The position numbers were made by a program, and so were the translations under genes. From positions 1-64,000 of the forward strand of contig JAQTQN010000001.1 of the NCBI GenBank assembly GCA_028712225.1: 64,000 nt of DNA, given 5' to 3'. Of the stretch, positions 1 to 11,352 are shown piece by piece; position 1 is the first letter of the stretch, and every line of letters begins with the position of its first letter. Under the pieces are notes generated by a model. It made no database searches, had not been told where the DNA came from, and saw nothing but the letters and a program-made list of their open reading frames with translations. The stretch is from Methylobacter sp. Its GTDB lineage: Bacteria > Pseudomonadota > Gammaproteobacteria > Methylococcales > Methylomonadaceae.

Positions 1-83
1 CCTTAATCAAAACATTGTTTTACAACCTGGTGATACAGTTACAGTTAGATAACGTCTGTAGACAACAGTTTTACTAAAAAGCA

Positions 84-1382
84 ATGATCAAACCAAGCCG
101 CTTATTCTCTTTGTGCGCACTCACAATGGCAACTTGCAACAGCATGGCCACTGAGTATTATTTGGAGCCTCGGTTTTCCTCAAACCAACGCTACGATACC
201 AATATCAATATGCGCCAAACTCCACCGCAAGCCAACTGGATCACGACAGTATCGCCAGCGGCAAATTTTGGCTTACGCTATGAAAATGGCGAATTAAATT
301 CGAATTTCACTTGGAACCAGCTGTTCTACACCAATCAATCGGAACTTAATATTGACGAGCAGTTGTTTGGCCTAGATTACAAGCATAAAACTGAACGCTT
401 TGATTGGTCTTTTAAAAATGCGTATAGCAACCGCTCATCGCTCAACACTGAAGATACTGGTAGCGGCATACTTTTTAGCCAGGTTATGAGAAAGCAGCTC
501 ACCCTGGCCCCGTCAGTTTCTTATGCGTTAGATGAATTAAATTCATTAGCATTTGATTATTCTTATGAAAATACTAAATACGAAAAAAATCAGAATGCCC
601 TTTTTCTTTCCGATTATGACTATCACCAATTGTCAGGCACCTTTAATCATATGTATTCGGAACGCGATAAACTTAACGCTACACTTAGCACCTCCAGGTA
701 TAAAACGCCCGTTCAAGATCAAACTACTTACAACACCGTTGCCCAATTAGGCTGGCAACATAGCTTTAGCGAGCAATTAGTCACCTATATATCAGCCGGT
801 TTAAATTATTCGCAGGCAGAGTCTGCTGTCCCCTCATTTTACTTGGATAACAACGGACAAATTAATTTTCTAGACCCTACAACAGGCACTCTTACTCCAC
901 AACCTGTAGGGCCACCTGTGTACTCTATCCCGAATACGGGAAGACTCACCCTAACCCCTCAATACAAAACCTTAGAAAGCAACAATTTTGGCCAAGTATA
1001 TCGGGCATCCATACAAAAATCCTTTGAGAAAGGCTCCGTTTCACTTATAGGCTCACAAAATCAAACCCCCACATCACAGGGTCTTCAAACACGCACTGAA
1101 GTTTCTCTCAACAACGCCTATACCATTAATGAGCGCTGGACATCAGGACTTACGAGCAGCTACTCAACCAGTGAAATAACCGGCCAGCAAAATAGCCGAT
1201 ACAACAGAACTTACTATTCAATTAGCCCTAACATAAACTGGAAATGGACACCTGAAATTAATCTAGGGCTTTCATATACCTATCGACAACAAGAATTCCA
1301 AGGCAGCACACAACCAAGCCAAGGTAATATTGTCCAGTTGCAATTTAATTATCAACCCCAAATCAATCGCCAGGTGAAATAG
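84..1382 (+). CDS. Outer membrane beta-barrel protein of exopolysaccharide locus (copy 1)
   Basis: N-terminal signal peptide, alternating aromatic/polar beta-strand pattern; lies between SLBB export gene and Wzz-like gene. Confidence 0.75.
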   Translation: MIKPSRLFSLCALTMATCNSMATEYYLEPRFSSNQRYDTNINMRQTPPQANWITTVSPAANFGLRYENGELNSNFTWNQLFYTNQSELNIDEQLFGLDYKHKTERFDWSFKNAYSNRSSLNTEDTGSGILFSQVMRKQLTLAPSVSYALDELNSLAFDYSYENTKYEKNQNALFLSDYDYHQLSGTFNHMYSERDKLNATLSTSRYKTPVQDQTTYNTVAQLGWQHSFSEQLVTYISAGLNYSQAESAVPSFYLDNNGQINFLDPTTGTLTPQPVGPPVYSIPNTGRLTLTPQYKTLESNNFGQVYRASIQKSFEKGSVSLIGSQNQTPTSQGLQTRTEVSLNNAYTINERWTSGLTSSYSTSEITGQQNSRYNRTYYSISPNINWKWTPEINLGLSYTYRQQEFQGSTQPSQGNIVQLQFNYQPQINRQVK

Positions 1383-1383
1383 C

Positions 1384-3129
1384 GTGGAAAACCAAACCCT
1401 CGACATTAAAGATTACGTAAACATTCTCAAACGGCGAATTAGATACTTATTAATTCCAGCTGCCGTCATTACATTATTAAGCATAATGCTGGCGGTTTTA
1501 TTGCCACCTGTTTATAAATCTTCCGCCACTATTTTGATTGAAGAGCAGGAAGTTCCTAAAGAACTGGTTAAATCCACAGTCACCACATTTGCCGACCAGC
1601 GAATTCAAATGATCAGCCAACGGATCATGACTCGCACCAATTTGATGGAGATTATCGGTAAATTTGATTTATATGCTGGAGACAGAAAAAGTAAAACCCA
1701 GGAAGTCATACTGGAAAAAATGCGTAAAAGCATCAAAGTTGAAACCATCAGCGCCGATGTAATTGACCCCCGAAATGGCCAACCTACGCAAGCGACGATT
1801 GCTTTTACACTTTCGTTTGAATACGAATCACCAGATATAGCTCAAAAAGTAGCTAATGAACTGACAACGCTATTCTTAAATGAAAATATCAAAAACCGTA
1901 CCCAGTCGGCAGAAAGTACAACACTGTTTCTGAGCGAAGAAGCACGCCGTCTAAAAGATAAAATCCAACAAATCCAAGCTGATCTAGCCGCCTTCAAAGC
2001 AAAGAATCTGGATCAACTGCCGCAAATTAGCCAGCTTAACCAACAAGAACTCACTTCATTATCCAACCAGCTGATTGGCCTGGATAGCCAGGAACGCTCC
2101 CTTCAAGAACGCCGCTTTTATCTGGAAGGACAATTAGCGCAAATCGATCCCAATTCGATGGCAACAGGGTCTGACGGCCTTCGCGTACTGGACATGAAAG
2201 ACCGCCTGAAATTACTGCAATCACAATATCCTTCAATACAGGCAAGTTATTCTGCGACCCATCCTGATGTCATCAAGATGAAGCGAGAAATTGAGTCCCT
2301 GGAAAAGGAAATTGGCACTAATACTGATTTGAATGACCTTAATGCCGAACTTACCCGTAGAAAAACGGACTTGGCAAGTTTAAAAAAACAGTATTCAGAT
2401 AAACATCCCGACGTTTTAAAACTGCAAAAACAAATCGACACACTGCAGCAAACCATGCTGGAAACCAAAAAAAATGACAGCATTAAAAGTGGCATTGAGG
2501 CTGATAATCCAGCCTATATCACTCTGAAATCGCAGTTGGAATCCACCAATGCTGAATTCAAATCACTCCAGTACACACGGGAACAGGTCAACAATAAAAT
2601 CGAATCATTACGTGAAAGCCTGCGTCAGGCGCCATTGGTTGAAAAAGAATACATGGATCTTATTCAAGACCTAGACAATAGCAATCTTCGCTATCGAGAA
2701 GTAAGCGCACGAGAAATGGAAGCGCAAATTTCTCAACAGTTAGAAATGGAAAACAAGGGCGAACGCTTTGCATTAATTGACCCCGCCCTTGAACCAGAAA
2801 AACCAGTCAGCCCTAATCGAGTAGCTATTCTTTTCCTCGGCTTTGTGTTTGCGATTGCCATCGGCGTTGGCTGTATTGCCTTAGTTGAGATGACAGATTC
2901 GGCTATTTACAGTGAAAAAACTCTTATTTCAATCTTAGGTCAAACACCTCTTGCCATCATTCCCTACCTTGAAAGCAAAGATGAATTTGAACTACGTCGA
3001 CGCCAACAAAAAATGTTCTTAATCATCCTTGCCTGCGCATTTGTGTTAGCCATTGTCGGCTTCCATTTCATTGTCATGCCGCTGGATATATTTTGGTACA
3101 AACTAATGCGTTTATTAGGCTTTAACTAA
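1384..3129 (+). CDS. Chain-length determinant / Wzz-GumC-like polysaccharide co-polymerase (GTG start)
   Basis: Two TM segments flanking long coiled coil; PVSPNR motif before second TM. Confidence 0.88.
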   Translation: MENQTLDIKDYVNILKRRIRYLLIPAAVITLLSIMLAVLLPPVYKSSATILIEEQEVPKELVKSTVTTFADQRIQMISQRIMTRTNLMEIIGKFDLYAGDRKSKTQEVILEKMRKSIKVETISADVIDPRNGQPTQATIAFTLSFEYESPDIAQKVANELTTLFLNENIKNRTQSAESTTLFLSEEARRLKDKIQQIQADLAAFKAKNLDQLPQISQLNQQELTSLSNQLIGLDSQERSLQERRFYLEGQLAQIDPNSMATGSDGLRVLDMKDRLKLLQSQYPSIQASYSATHPDVIKMKREIESLEKEIGTNTDLNDLNAELTRRKTDLASLKKQYSDKHPDVLKLQKQIDTLQQTMLETKKNDSIKSGIEADNPAYITLKSQLESTNAEFKSLQYTREQVNNKIESLRESLRQAPLVEKEYMDLIQDLDNSNLRYREVSAREMEAQISQQLEMENKGERFALIDPALEPEKPVSPNRVAILFLGFVFAIAIGVGCIALVEMTDSAIYSEKTLISILGQTPLAIIPYLESKDEFELRRRQQKMFLIILACAFVLAIVGFHFIVMPLDIFWYKLMRLLGFN

Positions 3130-3151
3130 ACTAATACTGGAGTTTTATACG

Positions 3152-3934
3152 ATGGACCAAAATCAAACCGCTATAGAAAAAGATCAAGTCAAGCATGGTC
3201 AAGCCGTGATAGGCCAGATTGCAGACGCTGAAAACTTCACTTATACAGATACTAAGATACAAAAACCGGATCTTGGACAACTCCGTACCAACCGGATCGT
3301 GTCAGCATTAACGCATAATAATTGGCTTGAGTCTTATAAAATGCTGCGCACGCGCACTTTGCACATCATGGACGAAAAAGGCTGGAATACACTCGCAGTC
3401 ACCAGTCCAACTCGAGATAGCGGCAACAGCTTAACGGCAGTAAATTTGGCCATCAGCATGGCCATGGAACTGGACAGGACAGTATTGCTGGTTGATGGCA
3501 ACTTTCAAAATCCTTCCGTACATACATTACTGGGATTAAAAGCTGCAGCGGGACTTGGGGATTACTTACTTAACAGTACGCCGTTAAGTGAGCTAATGAT
3601 CAATCCCGGCATTCCCAGGCTGGTTGTACTTCCGGCAGGAAAACCCCTTATCAACTCGACTGAAATGTTACGCTCCCCTAGAATGATTAATTTTGTCAAT
3701 GAGGTGAAAACTCGCTACCCATCTCGAATCATTATCTTCGATATGCCGCCGTTACTTACCCAAGTAGATACTTTAAGCTTTTCACCTTATGTTGACTGTG
3801 TTTTGCTAGTAGCGGAAGAAGGCAACACCAAAACGGAAGATTTAAAAAATGCAGCCTCTTTATTACAAGATGTTAATCTAGTTGGCACCGTGTACAACAA
3901 ATCTTCTGACAAAAAAATAAAATATACTGGATAA
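3152..3934 (+). CDS. CpsD/CapB (BY-kinase)-like P-loop protein with degenerate Walker motifs
   Basis: Fold signature 'AVTSPTRDSGNSLTAVNLAISMAMELDRTVLLVDGNFQNPSVH ... IIIFDMPPLL'. Confidence 0.82.
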   Translation: MDQNQTAIEKDQVKHGQAVIGQIADAENFTYTDTKIQKPDLGQLRTNRIVSALTHNNWLESYKMLRTRTLHIMDEKGWNTLAVTSPTRDSGNSLTAVNLAISMAMELDRTVLLVDGNFQNPSVHTLLGLKAAAGLGDYLLNSTPLSELMINPGIPRLVVLPAGKPLINSTEMLRSPRMINFVNEVKTRYPSRIIIFDMPPLLTQVDTLSFSPYVDCVLLVAEEGNTKTEDLKNAASLLQDVNLVGTVYNKSSDKKIKYTG

Positions 3935-3970
3935 AAACACCTGAAGTCTATTGAACACTTGAATTAATCA

Positions 3971-4012
3971 GCAATCATCGACTAACAATCGCCGATGATT
4001 GTGTTGCTTTCT
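3971..4012 (+). terminator. Hairpin between EPS genes and hfq (possible terminator/attenuator)
   Basis: caatcatcg / cgatgattg inverted repeat followed by a T-rich stretch. Confidence 0.45.
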
Positions 4013-4062
4013 AAAAGCAGTTATCTTAATAAACTGTTATAAAAATAATAAGGAGAAATCGG

Positions 4063-4305
4063 ATGTCAAAAGGCCAAAATTTACAGGACAACTTTCTAAA
4101 TGCACTTAGAAAAGAACATACCCCTGTGTCAATTTTTCTCGTTAACGGTATAAAGTTGCAAGGTAAAGTAGATTCGTTTGATCAATATGTCATTATGTTA
4201 AAAAACACTGTTAGTCAGATGGTCTACAAACATGCCATTTCAACTATCGTCCCCGGCAAGGCTGTTAGAATGACTCAAGATGTTGAGCCAACTAGTGACG
4301 AGTAA
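4063..4305 (+). CDS. hfq: RNA chaperone Hfq
   Basis: [46 protein letters not shown]; Sm1/Sm2 motifs. Confidence 0.98.
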   Translation: MSKGQNLQDNFLNALRKEHTPVSIFLVNGIKLQGKVDSFDQYVIMLKNTVSQMVYKHAISTIVPGKAVRMTQDVEPTSDE

Positions 4306-4360
4306 TTTAAGAAGATCACTACCATCGCACGTATTTATTTTAATTTAATGGTGAACCTAG

Positions 4361-5626
4361 TTGTTTGACCGTCCAGATTCAGGTGAACGTGCCATACTCG
4401 TTCACCTGACATTTTATTGCGGGCAAGAAGACCTTCTCGAATTACAAGAATTAGCCAAATCAGCCGGCACTATTCCTGTACACGTCCTTACCGGAAGTCG
4501 TAAAAGTCCAGATCCCAAATTTTTTGTCGGCACAGGCAAACTTGAAGAGCTTAAATTAGCTATTGAAGCTTATTCAGCAGACATTGTCTTATTCAATCAC
4601 CCTCTATCCCCTAGCCAGGAAAGAAACCTTGAAAATGCTTTGGGGATTCGTGTAGTGGATAGAAACGGTTTAATTCTTGATATTTTTGCCCAACGAGCGC
4701 AAACATTTGAGGGAAAGCTTCAGGTTGAACTGGCTCAGTTAAAGCACCTTTCAACACGCCTGGTTCGAGGCTGGACGCATTTGGAGAGACAAAAAGGTGG
4801 AATTGGCCTACGTGGCCCTGGTGAAACCCAACTTGAAACAGATAGGCGACTACTCGGGCTACGTATTAAACAAATTCAGCAACGCCTAGATAAAGTCGAT
4901 AAGCAACGGCATCAAGGCCGTAGCAAAAGAAAGAAAGCCGAAATTCCATCGGTTTCCTTGGTCGGCTATACCAATGCAGGCAAATCTACATTATTTAACG
5001 CTTTAACTGGCGCTGATATTTATGTCGCAGATCAATTATTTGCGACATTAGACCCGACGCTTAGGCACTGCCAATTACCTAATAATAGCGAAGTCATTCT
5101 TGCCGACACCGTCGGTTTCATACGCCATCTACCTCATGAATTAGTAGCCGCATTCAAATCCACCTTGCAGGAAGCCAGTGAAGCAGATTTACTACTACAC
5201 GTTATCGATGCAAATGCAGAGGATCGCGATGAAACGATTAATCAAGTCAATAAAGTCCTCACAGACATTAACGCCCACGAAATCAGACAACTGGAAGTAT
5301 TTAATAAAATTGATTTACTGCCAAATATGTCGCCTAGAGTAGATCGCGACGCCTCTGGTTACCCAATCCGCATCTGGCTTTCTGCTGTAACAGGTGAAGG
5401 CATCGGGTTACTGCTAGAAGTTCTGACAGAAATATTTTCATCCAGTAAAGTAAAAAAACGCTGTTTTTTACGTCCTGATCAAGGCGACATTAGGGCTAAA
5501 TTATTCACTTGCGCAAAAATAATTGACGAGCATATTGATGATCTGGGTGCCAGTGAGTTGGTTATTGAAGTAGATACGAAACACCTAGGTTTATTGAAAT
5601 CGGTACATACCGAAGAAGTCTTTTAG
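4361..5626 (+). CDS. hflX: GTPase HflX (TTG start)
   Basis: GxGETQLETDRR, GYTNAGKST G1, DTVGFI G3; downstream of hfq. Confidence 0.96.
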   Translation: MFDRPDSGERAILVHLTFYCGQEDLLELQELAKSAGTIPVHVLTGSRKSPDPKFFVGTGKLEELKLAIEAYSADIVLFNHPLSPSQERNLENALGIRVVDRNGLILDIFAQRAQTFEGKLQVELAQLKHLSTRLVRGWTHLERQKGGIGLRGPGETQLETDRRLLGLRIKQIQQRLDKVDKQRHQGRSKRKKAEIPSVSLVGYTNAGKSTLFNALTGADIYVADQLFATLDPTLRHCQLPNNSEVILADTVGFIRHLPHELVAAFKSTLQEASEADLLLHVIDANAEDRDETINQVNKVLTDINAHEIRQLEVFNKIDLLPNMSPRVDRDASGYPIRIWLSAVTGEGIGLLLEVLTEIFSSSKVKKRCFLRPDQGDIRAKLFTCAKIIDEHIDDLGASELVIEVDTKHLGLLKSVHTEEVF

Positions 5627-5792
5627 CCTTGGTTTGTATTAGCTTGGTTTTTTTAGGATAATCCCTGACCAATACGAATATCGGATTATTTTGAATAATC
5701 ATAAGCTTGGCTGCGACTAATGAGAAACCACCGAGTAAATACAATCAAATTAAGATTAATAATTATAATGTTAAGTAACGTGGAGCAAAGGT

Positions 5793-7016
5793 ATGTCCTG
5801 GAATGAGCCTGATGGCGACAAAAAAGACCCTTGGAGTGGTGGTGACCAGAAAGGGCCACCTGATTTGGATGACGCCATTCGTTCATTACAAGAAAAATTG
5901 GGCAGTTTTTTTGGCGGAAGCAACAATCGTAATGAAGATTCTTCCGGCAATCCCATATCCCCAAGAACACTTGGTTTTATAGGTGTCGGCGCTGTTTTAC
6001 TATGGGGGGCAAGTGGCTTTTATATCGTTGACGAAGGTAATCACGGGGTTGAAACCAGATTTGGCAAGTATATTAATACAACCCAATCCGGATTAAATTG
6101 GCATTTACCTGCCCCTATTGAAAGCGTTGATATAGTTAACGTTAAACAACAGCGTTTTATTGAAGTCGGCTATCGTTCTGGCGGCACTGCACAATCCGCA
6201 GGTTCAGTACCTAAAGAAGCACTGATGTTGACCAAAGATGAAAATATTGTCGATGTTCGCCTAGCCGTGCAATATCAGGTTAAAGATGCTAAGCAATTCA
6301 TTTTCAATGTAGCAAATCCTACTGGGACATTAAAGCAAGTTACCGAAAGCACACAACGAGGTGTAATAGGAAGCAGTACGATGGATTTTGTGTTGACTGA
6401 AGGTCGTAGCGAGGTAGTAACCCAGATCAAAAAGGAAATTCAGGATATTATGGATAGCTACAAAACCGGCATTCAGATTACCAGTGTTAACCTTCAAGAC
6501 GCGCAGCCTCCCGAACAAGTTCAAAATGCATTTGAAGATGCAATAAAAGCAAGGGAAGACGAACAACGCTTAATCAATGAAGCAGAAGCCTACTCGAATG
6601 ACGTTGTACCTAAAGCCCGTGGTGCCGCGGCAAGAAAAATCCAAGAAGCCGAAGGTTACAAAGAACAAATAATTGCTCAAGCAGAAGGGGAAAGCAACCG
6701 TTTCTCCAAACTGTTAGCAGAATACGAAAAAGCCCCGGATGTCACCAGAAAACGGCTTTATCTTGAAACCATGGAGTCCGTGCTATCTCAAACCAGCACA
6801 GTACTAGTGGATGTTAAAGGCAGCAATAATATGCTTTACCTGCCCCTAGATAAAATGATGCAACAAAAGCAGTCAGTGCCGCCCGTAACTACTCCGCAAA
6901 ATAACGCAGAACAAGTTGCCCAACCACTGAGTGATATACAGACACAAGTACCGCCGCAACCACAAACTGTTTTGCGCAATTCACAACGTGGCCGTGACGC
7001 AAGGGGACGCCAATGA
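5793..7016 (+). CDS. hflK: FtsH protease activity modulator HflK
   Basis: SPFH/band 7 protein with single TM, next to hflC. Confidence 0.96.
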   Translation: MSWNEPDGDKKDPWSGGDQKGPPDLDDAIRSLQEKLGSFFGGSNNRNEDSSGNPISPRTLGFIGVGAVLLWGASGFYIVDEGNHGVETRFGKYINTTQSGLNWHLPAPIESVDIVNVKQQRFIEVGYRSGGTAQSAGSVPKEALMLTKDENIVDVRLAVQYQVKDAKQFIFNVANPTGTLKQVTESTQRGVIGSSTMDFVLTEGRSEVVTQIKKEIQDIMDSYKTGIQITSVNLQDAQPPEQVQNAFEDAIKAREDEQRLINEAEAYSNDVVPKARGAAARKIQEAEGYKEQIIAQAEGESNRFSKLLAEYEKAPDVTRKRLYLETMESVLSQTSTVLVDVKGSNNMLYLPLDKMMQQKQSVPPVTTPQNNAEQVAQPLSDIQTQVPPQPQTVLRNSQRGRDARGRQ

Positions 7017-7876
7017 CACAAAATAAACTACTGGTGAGCGTTGCTGCACTGTTACTGGTTGGCTCAATGTCCTTTTTTACTGTTAATGAAACAGAAAAAG
7101 CCATCAAATTCGCTTTAGGTGCCATTGTTAAATCAGACTACACACCTGGTATATATTTCAAAGTTCCGTTTTATAATAACGTCAAAAAATTTGATGCCAG
7201 AATTCAAACCATGGATTCAAAGCCCGAACGTTTTTTGACCGCAGAAAAAAAGAACGTAATTGTTGATTCATTCGTAAAGTGGCGTATTGGTGATGTAAAA
7301 ACTTTTTACACGGTGGTCGCTGGTGATATAGATCAAGCTAACTTGCGTCTGGATCAAATTATTAAAGATGCATTTCGGGGTGAATTTAGCAAACGCAACA
7401 TCAAACAGCTTGTTTCAACCGATCGGCAAATAATACGTGAAATCCTGATCAAAAACTCCAAGACACTAGCAGCAGATTTAGGCATGGAAATTATTGATGT
7501 TCAGGTAATGCGCATTGATTTACCGGAAGAAGTCAGCAGTTCTGTCTTTCGAAGAATGGAAGCAGAACGTGAGAGAGTTGCTCGCGAGTTTCGCTCTCAA
7601 GGTGCAGAGGCCGCTGAAAGAATACGAGCCGATGCAGACCGGCAGCGAGTTGTAACACTTGCTAATTCGTTTCGCGATGCCGAAAAACTTCGCGGCGAAG
7701 GAGATGCAAAGTCGGCTGAAATTTACGCAAAAGCCTACGGAGCCAATAGCGAGTTTTTTACCTTCTACCGTAGTTTGAATGCTTACAAGAAAACGTTTAC
7801 CGGATCAGATATGATGGTATTAGATCCTGAGTCTGATTTCTTTAAATACTTCAAAAACCAACAGATAGTTAAGTAA
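7013..7876 (+). CDS. hflC: Protease modulator HflC
   Basis: SPFH protein; ATGA overlap with hflK. Confidence 0.96.
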   Translation: MTQNKLLVSVAALLLVGSMSFFTVNETEKAIKFALGAIVKSDYTPGIYFKVPFYNNVKKFDARIQTMDSKPERFLTAEKKNVIVDSFVKWRIGDVKTFYTVVAGDIDQANLRLDQIIKDAFRGEFSKRNIKQLVSTDRQIIREILIKNSKTLAADLGMEIIDVQVMRIDLPEEVSSSVFRRMEAERERVAREFRSQGAEAAERIRADADRQRVVTLANSFRDAEKLRGEGDAKSAEIYAKAYGANSEFFTFYRSLNAYKKTFTGSDMMVLDPESDFFKYFKNQQIVK

Positions 7877-7898
7877 CATTTACTAACGTGTTAAACCC

Positions 7899-7931
7899 CA
7901 AAACGCTCCGCTCACGCGGGGCGTTTTGTTT
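7899..7931 (+). terminator. Rho-independent terminator after hflC
   Basis: caaaacgctccgc-tcac-gcggggcgttttgttt. Confidence 0.85.
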
Positions 7932-7948
7932 GAGTGGACATATAAAAT

Positions 7949-9163
7949 ATGCAACAAAAAGACTCCTGGCTTTTGCCTGATGGTATTGAAGAACTGCTGC
8001 CGGAAGATGCCAAACACCTGGAAAGCTTACGTCGTAAAATATTAGATACCTTCGTTTGCTGGGGCTACGAACTGGTTATTCCGCCATTTATCGATTATCT
8101 GGATTCATTATTAACGGGCTCCGGTCATGATCTTGAACTGCAAACTTTTAAGCTGACCGACCAAATTAGTGGAGAAATGTTAGGAATAAGAGCAGACATG
8201 ACCCCTCAAGTAGCTCGAATAGATGCACACAACCTAAAGCATGCTTGGCCAACACGACTGTGTTATGTCGGAACAATTTTGCATACCCGTGGCGACCCAC
8301 TGGAAAAGACAAGAAGCCCAATGCAAATAGGCGCTGAACTTTATGGACACTCCGGCAAAGAAAGCGACCTCGAAGTCATCCGTTTACTCTTAGAAATGCT
8401 AGCAATGACGGGGTTACAAAATGTACATCTCGACTTGGGGCACGTGGGTATATACCGTGCTCTATCAAGACAGGCAGAACTATCCGATACCCAAGAAGCC
8501 TCATTGTTTGATGTGTTGCAACGTAAAGCCAGACCTGAGTTGCAAGAACTCCTAGACGGCTTCAACCTTGAGAGCAATATTAAAAATATGCTCTTAAAAT
8601 TACCCGAGCTCAACGGTGATAAAGAGATCTTGGATAAGGCTCTCGACTTATTCGCAACAGCGAATCAACATGTCAAACAAGCATTAGCGGAACTGAAGGC
8701 TATTGCAGATAGCTTAACCACGGTGTTTCCACACTTAGCCGTTAGTTTCGATTTGTCAGAACTCAGGGGTTATCATTATCATACTGGAGTAGTTTTCGCG
8801 GCATTTGTGCCGTCCATTGGTCGTGAAATTGCTCGAGGCGGACGCTATGATAATATTGGCGCAGTATTTGGTCGATCACGTCCTGCAACCGGTTTTAGCG
8901 CCGACTTAAAATTGTTGGCGACATTAAGCAAAACAACGTTAAGTGTAAAACAAGCAACCTTAATTTTTGCCCCTGCACTAAACGACCCTCAATTGACTGA
9001 AGCTATCAGAGCGTTACGTGCCCGCGGCCAAGCCGTTGTTCAACAGTTACCAGGTCAAATCGGCGGCGCCCAAGAGTTGGGATGCTCCGCCATTTTAGAG
9101 CAAGATAATCAACACTGGGTCGTTAAGCCCCTAATCACAGTAACTGCTCCATGTGCTGCATAA
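7949..9163 (+). CDS. hisZ: ATP phosphoribosyltransferase regulatory subunit HisZ
   Basis: HisRS-like motif 1/2 (RADMTPQVARIDAH), next to purA. Confidence 0.94.
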   Translation: MQQKDSWLLPDGIEELLPEDAKHLESLRRKILDTFVCWGYELVIPPFIDYLDSLLTGSGHDLELQTFKLTDQISGEMLGIRADMTPQVARIDAHNLKHAWPTRLCYVGTILHTRGDPLEKTRSPMQIGAELYGHSGKESDLEVIRLLLEMLAMTGLQNVHLDLGHVGIYRALSRQAELSDTQEASLFDVLQRKARPELQELLDGFNLESNIKNMLLKLPELNGDKEILDKALDLFATANQHVKQALAELKAIADSLTTVFPHLAVSFDLSELRGYHYHTGVVFAAFVPSIGREIARGGRYDNIGAVFGRSRPATGFSADLKLLATLSKTTLSVKQATLIFAPALNDPQLTEAIRALRARGQAVVQQLPGQIGGAQELGCSAILEQDNQHWVVKPLITVTAPCAA

Positions 9164-9240
9164 GCACAGTGCTTAGTGTGTTGTATCCTGCATCCACACA
9201 GCCGTCGGCAATTGCTCCGTGCGTTGCCCTACATTCGTAA

Positions 9241-10554
<1,314 letters not shown>

Positions 10555-10608
10555 AAGCGGCATCGGACACACCCCAACAGACCATTATTACCCTAAGGCA
10601 GAATTGAC

Positions 10609-10896
10609 ATGGCAGAAACAGTAGAAGAATTAACGGTAACCTACGAAGATGGCGGTATTGAAACCGTTAAGGAACTTGATAAAAAGGTGCTGACCAAAGG
10701 CGCTTGGGCGACGGTAATGTATCGTTACCAGGATTGGGATAGAGCCAAAGAACAATATGGCCCCGATAAATACACTATTCGCCGCTATCAAAAGCGCAAT
10801 GGTGAGTATCAACAAAAATCAAAATTTAATATTTCCAGCAAGGACCAAGCGAAAAGCATTATCGCTGCGCTGGAAGACTGGACTAAAGAAGACTAA
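10609..10896 (+). CDS. Conserved hypothetical protein, 95 aa
   Basis: Good ORF with plausible RBS; no recognised family. Confidence 0.65.
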   Translation: MAETVEELTVTYEDGGIETVKELDKKVLTKGAWATVMYRYQDWDRAKEQYGPDKYTIRRYQKRNGEYQQKSKFNISSKDQAKSIIAALEDWTKED

Positions 10897-10917
10897 AACC
10901 ACTCAAGAATGGCTGCG

Positions 10918-11352
10918 TTACTCCAGCCATTCTATGATGTGATCCTCCAAATCATCGACCTCAGACTCTTTCATCGCATAACTCCTGATTGAAACACCTG
11001 CTTCATGCACACTATCAGGATTCCCCGACACCAACGGATGCCATGAAGGTAAATCTTTATCATCAGTCAGCAATCGGTAGGCACAGGTAGTCGGCAACCA
11101 ATTGAATTCAGAAAAATCATGCTGCTTTAAGTCTAAACATTCAGGAACCAGCCTAGTCCGCTCGGTATAGCGCGTGCATCGGCAAGTATCAAGATCGATA
11201 AGATCACAAACAACACTGGTGAAACAAATATCACCAGAGTCTTCATCTTCCAGCTTGTGCAAACAGCATTTACCGCAACCATCGCATAATGACTCCCATT
11301 CCTCGGTAGTCATTTCGGACAATTTTTTCTCTTTCCAAAAACTCATACTCAT
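10918..11352 (-). CDS. YcgN-family cysteine cluster protein (UPF0260)
   Basis: CDGCGKCCLHKLED ... CRCTRYTERTRLVPEC ... PTTCAYRLL. Confidence 0.9.
   Translation of the reverse strand: MSMSFWKEKKLSEMTTEEWESLCDGCGKCCLHKLEDEDSGDICFTSVVCDLIDLDTCRCTRYTERTRLVPECLDLKQHDFSEFNWLPTTCAYRLLTDDKDLPSWHPLVSGNPDSVHEAGVSIRSYAMKESEVDDLEDHIIEWLE

Noticed and set aside
2051-2495. Minus-strand ORFs opposite the Wzz-like gene, and similar antisense ORFs throughout (e.g. 6330-6566, 8341-8613, 10249-10572, 12859-13648)
   Set aside because: They lie wholly inside strong genes on the other strand, lack recognisable domains and plausible RBSs, and read like frame shadows.
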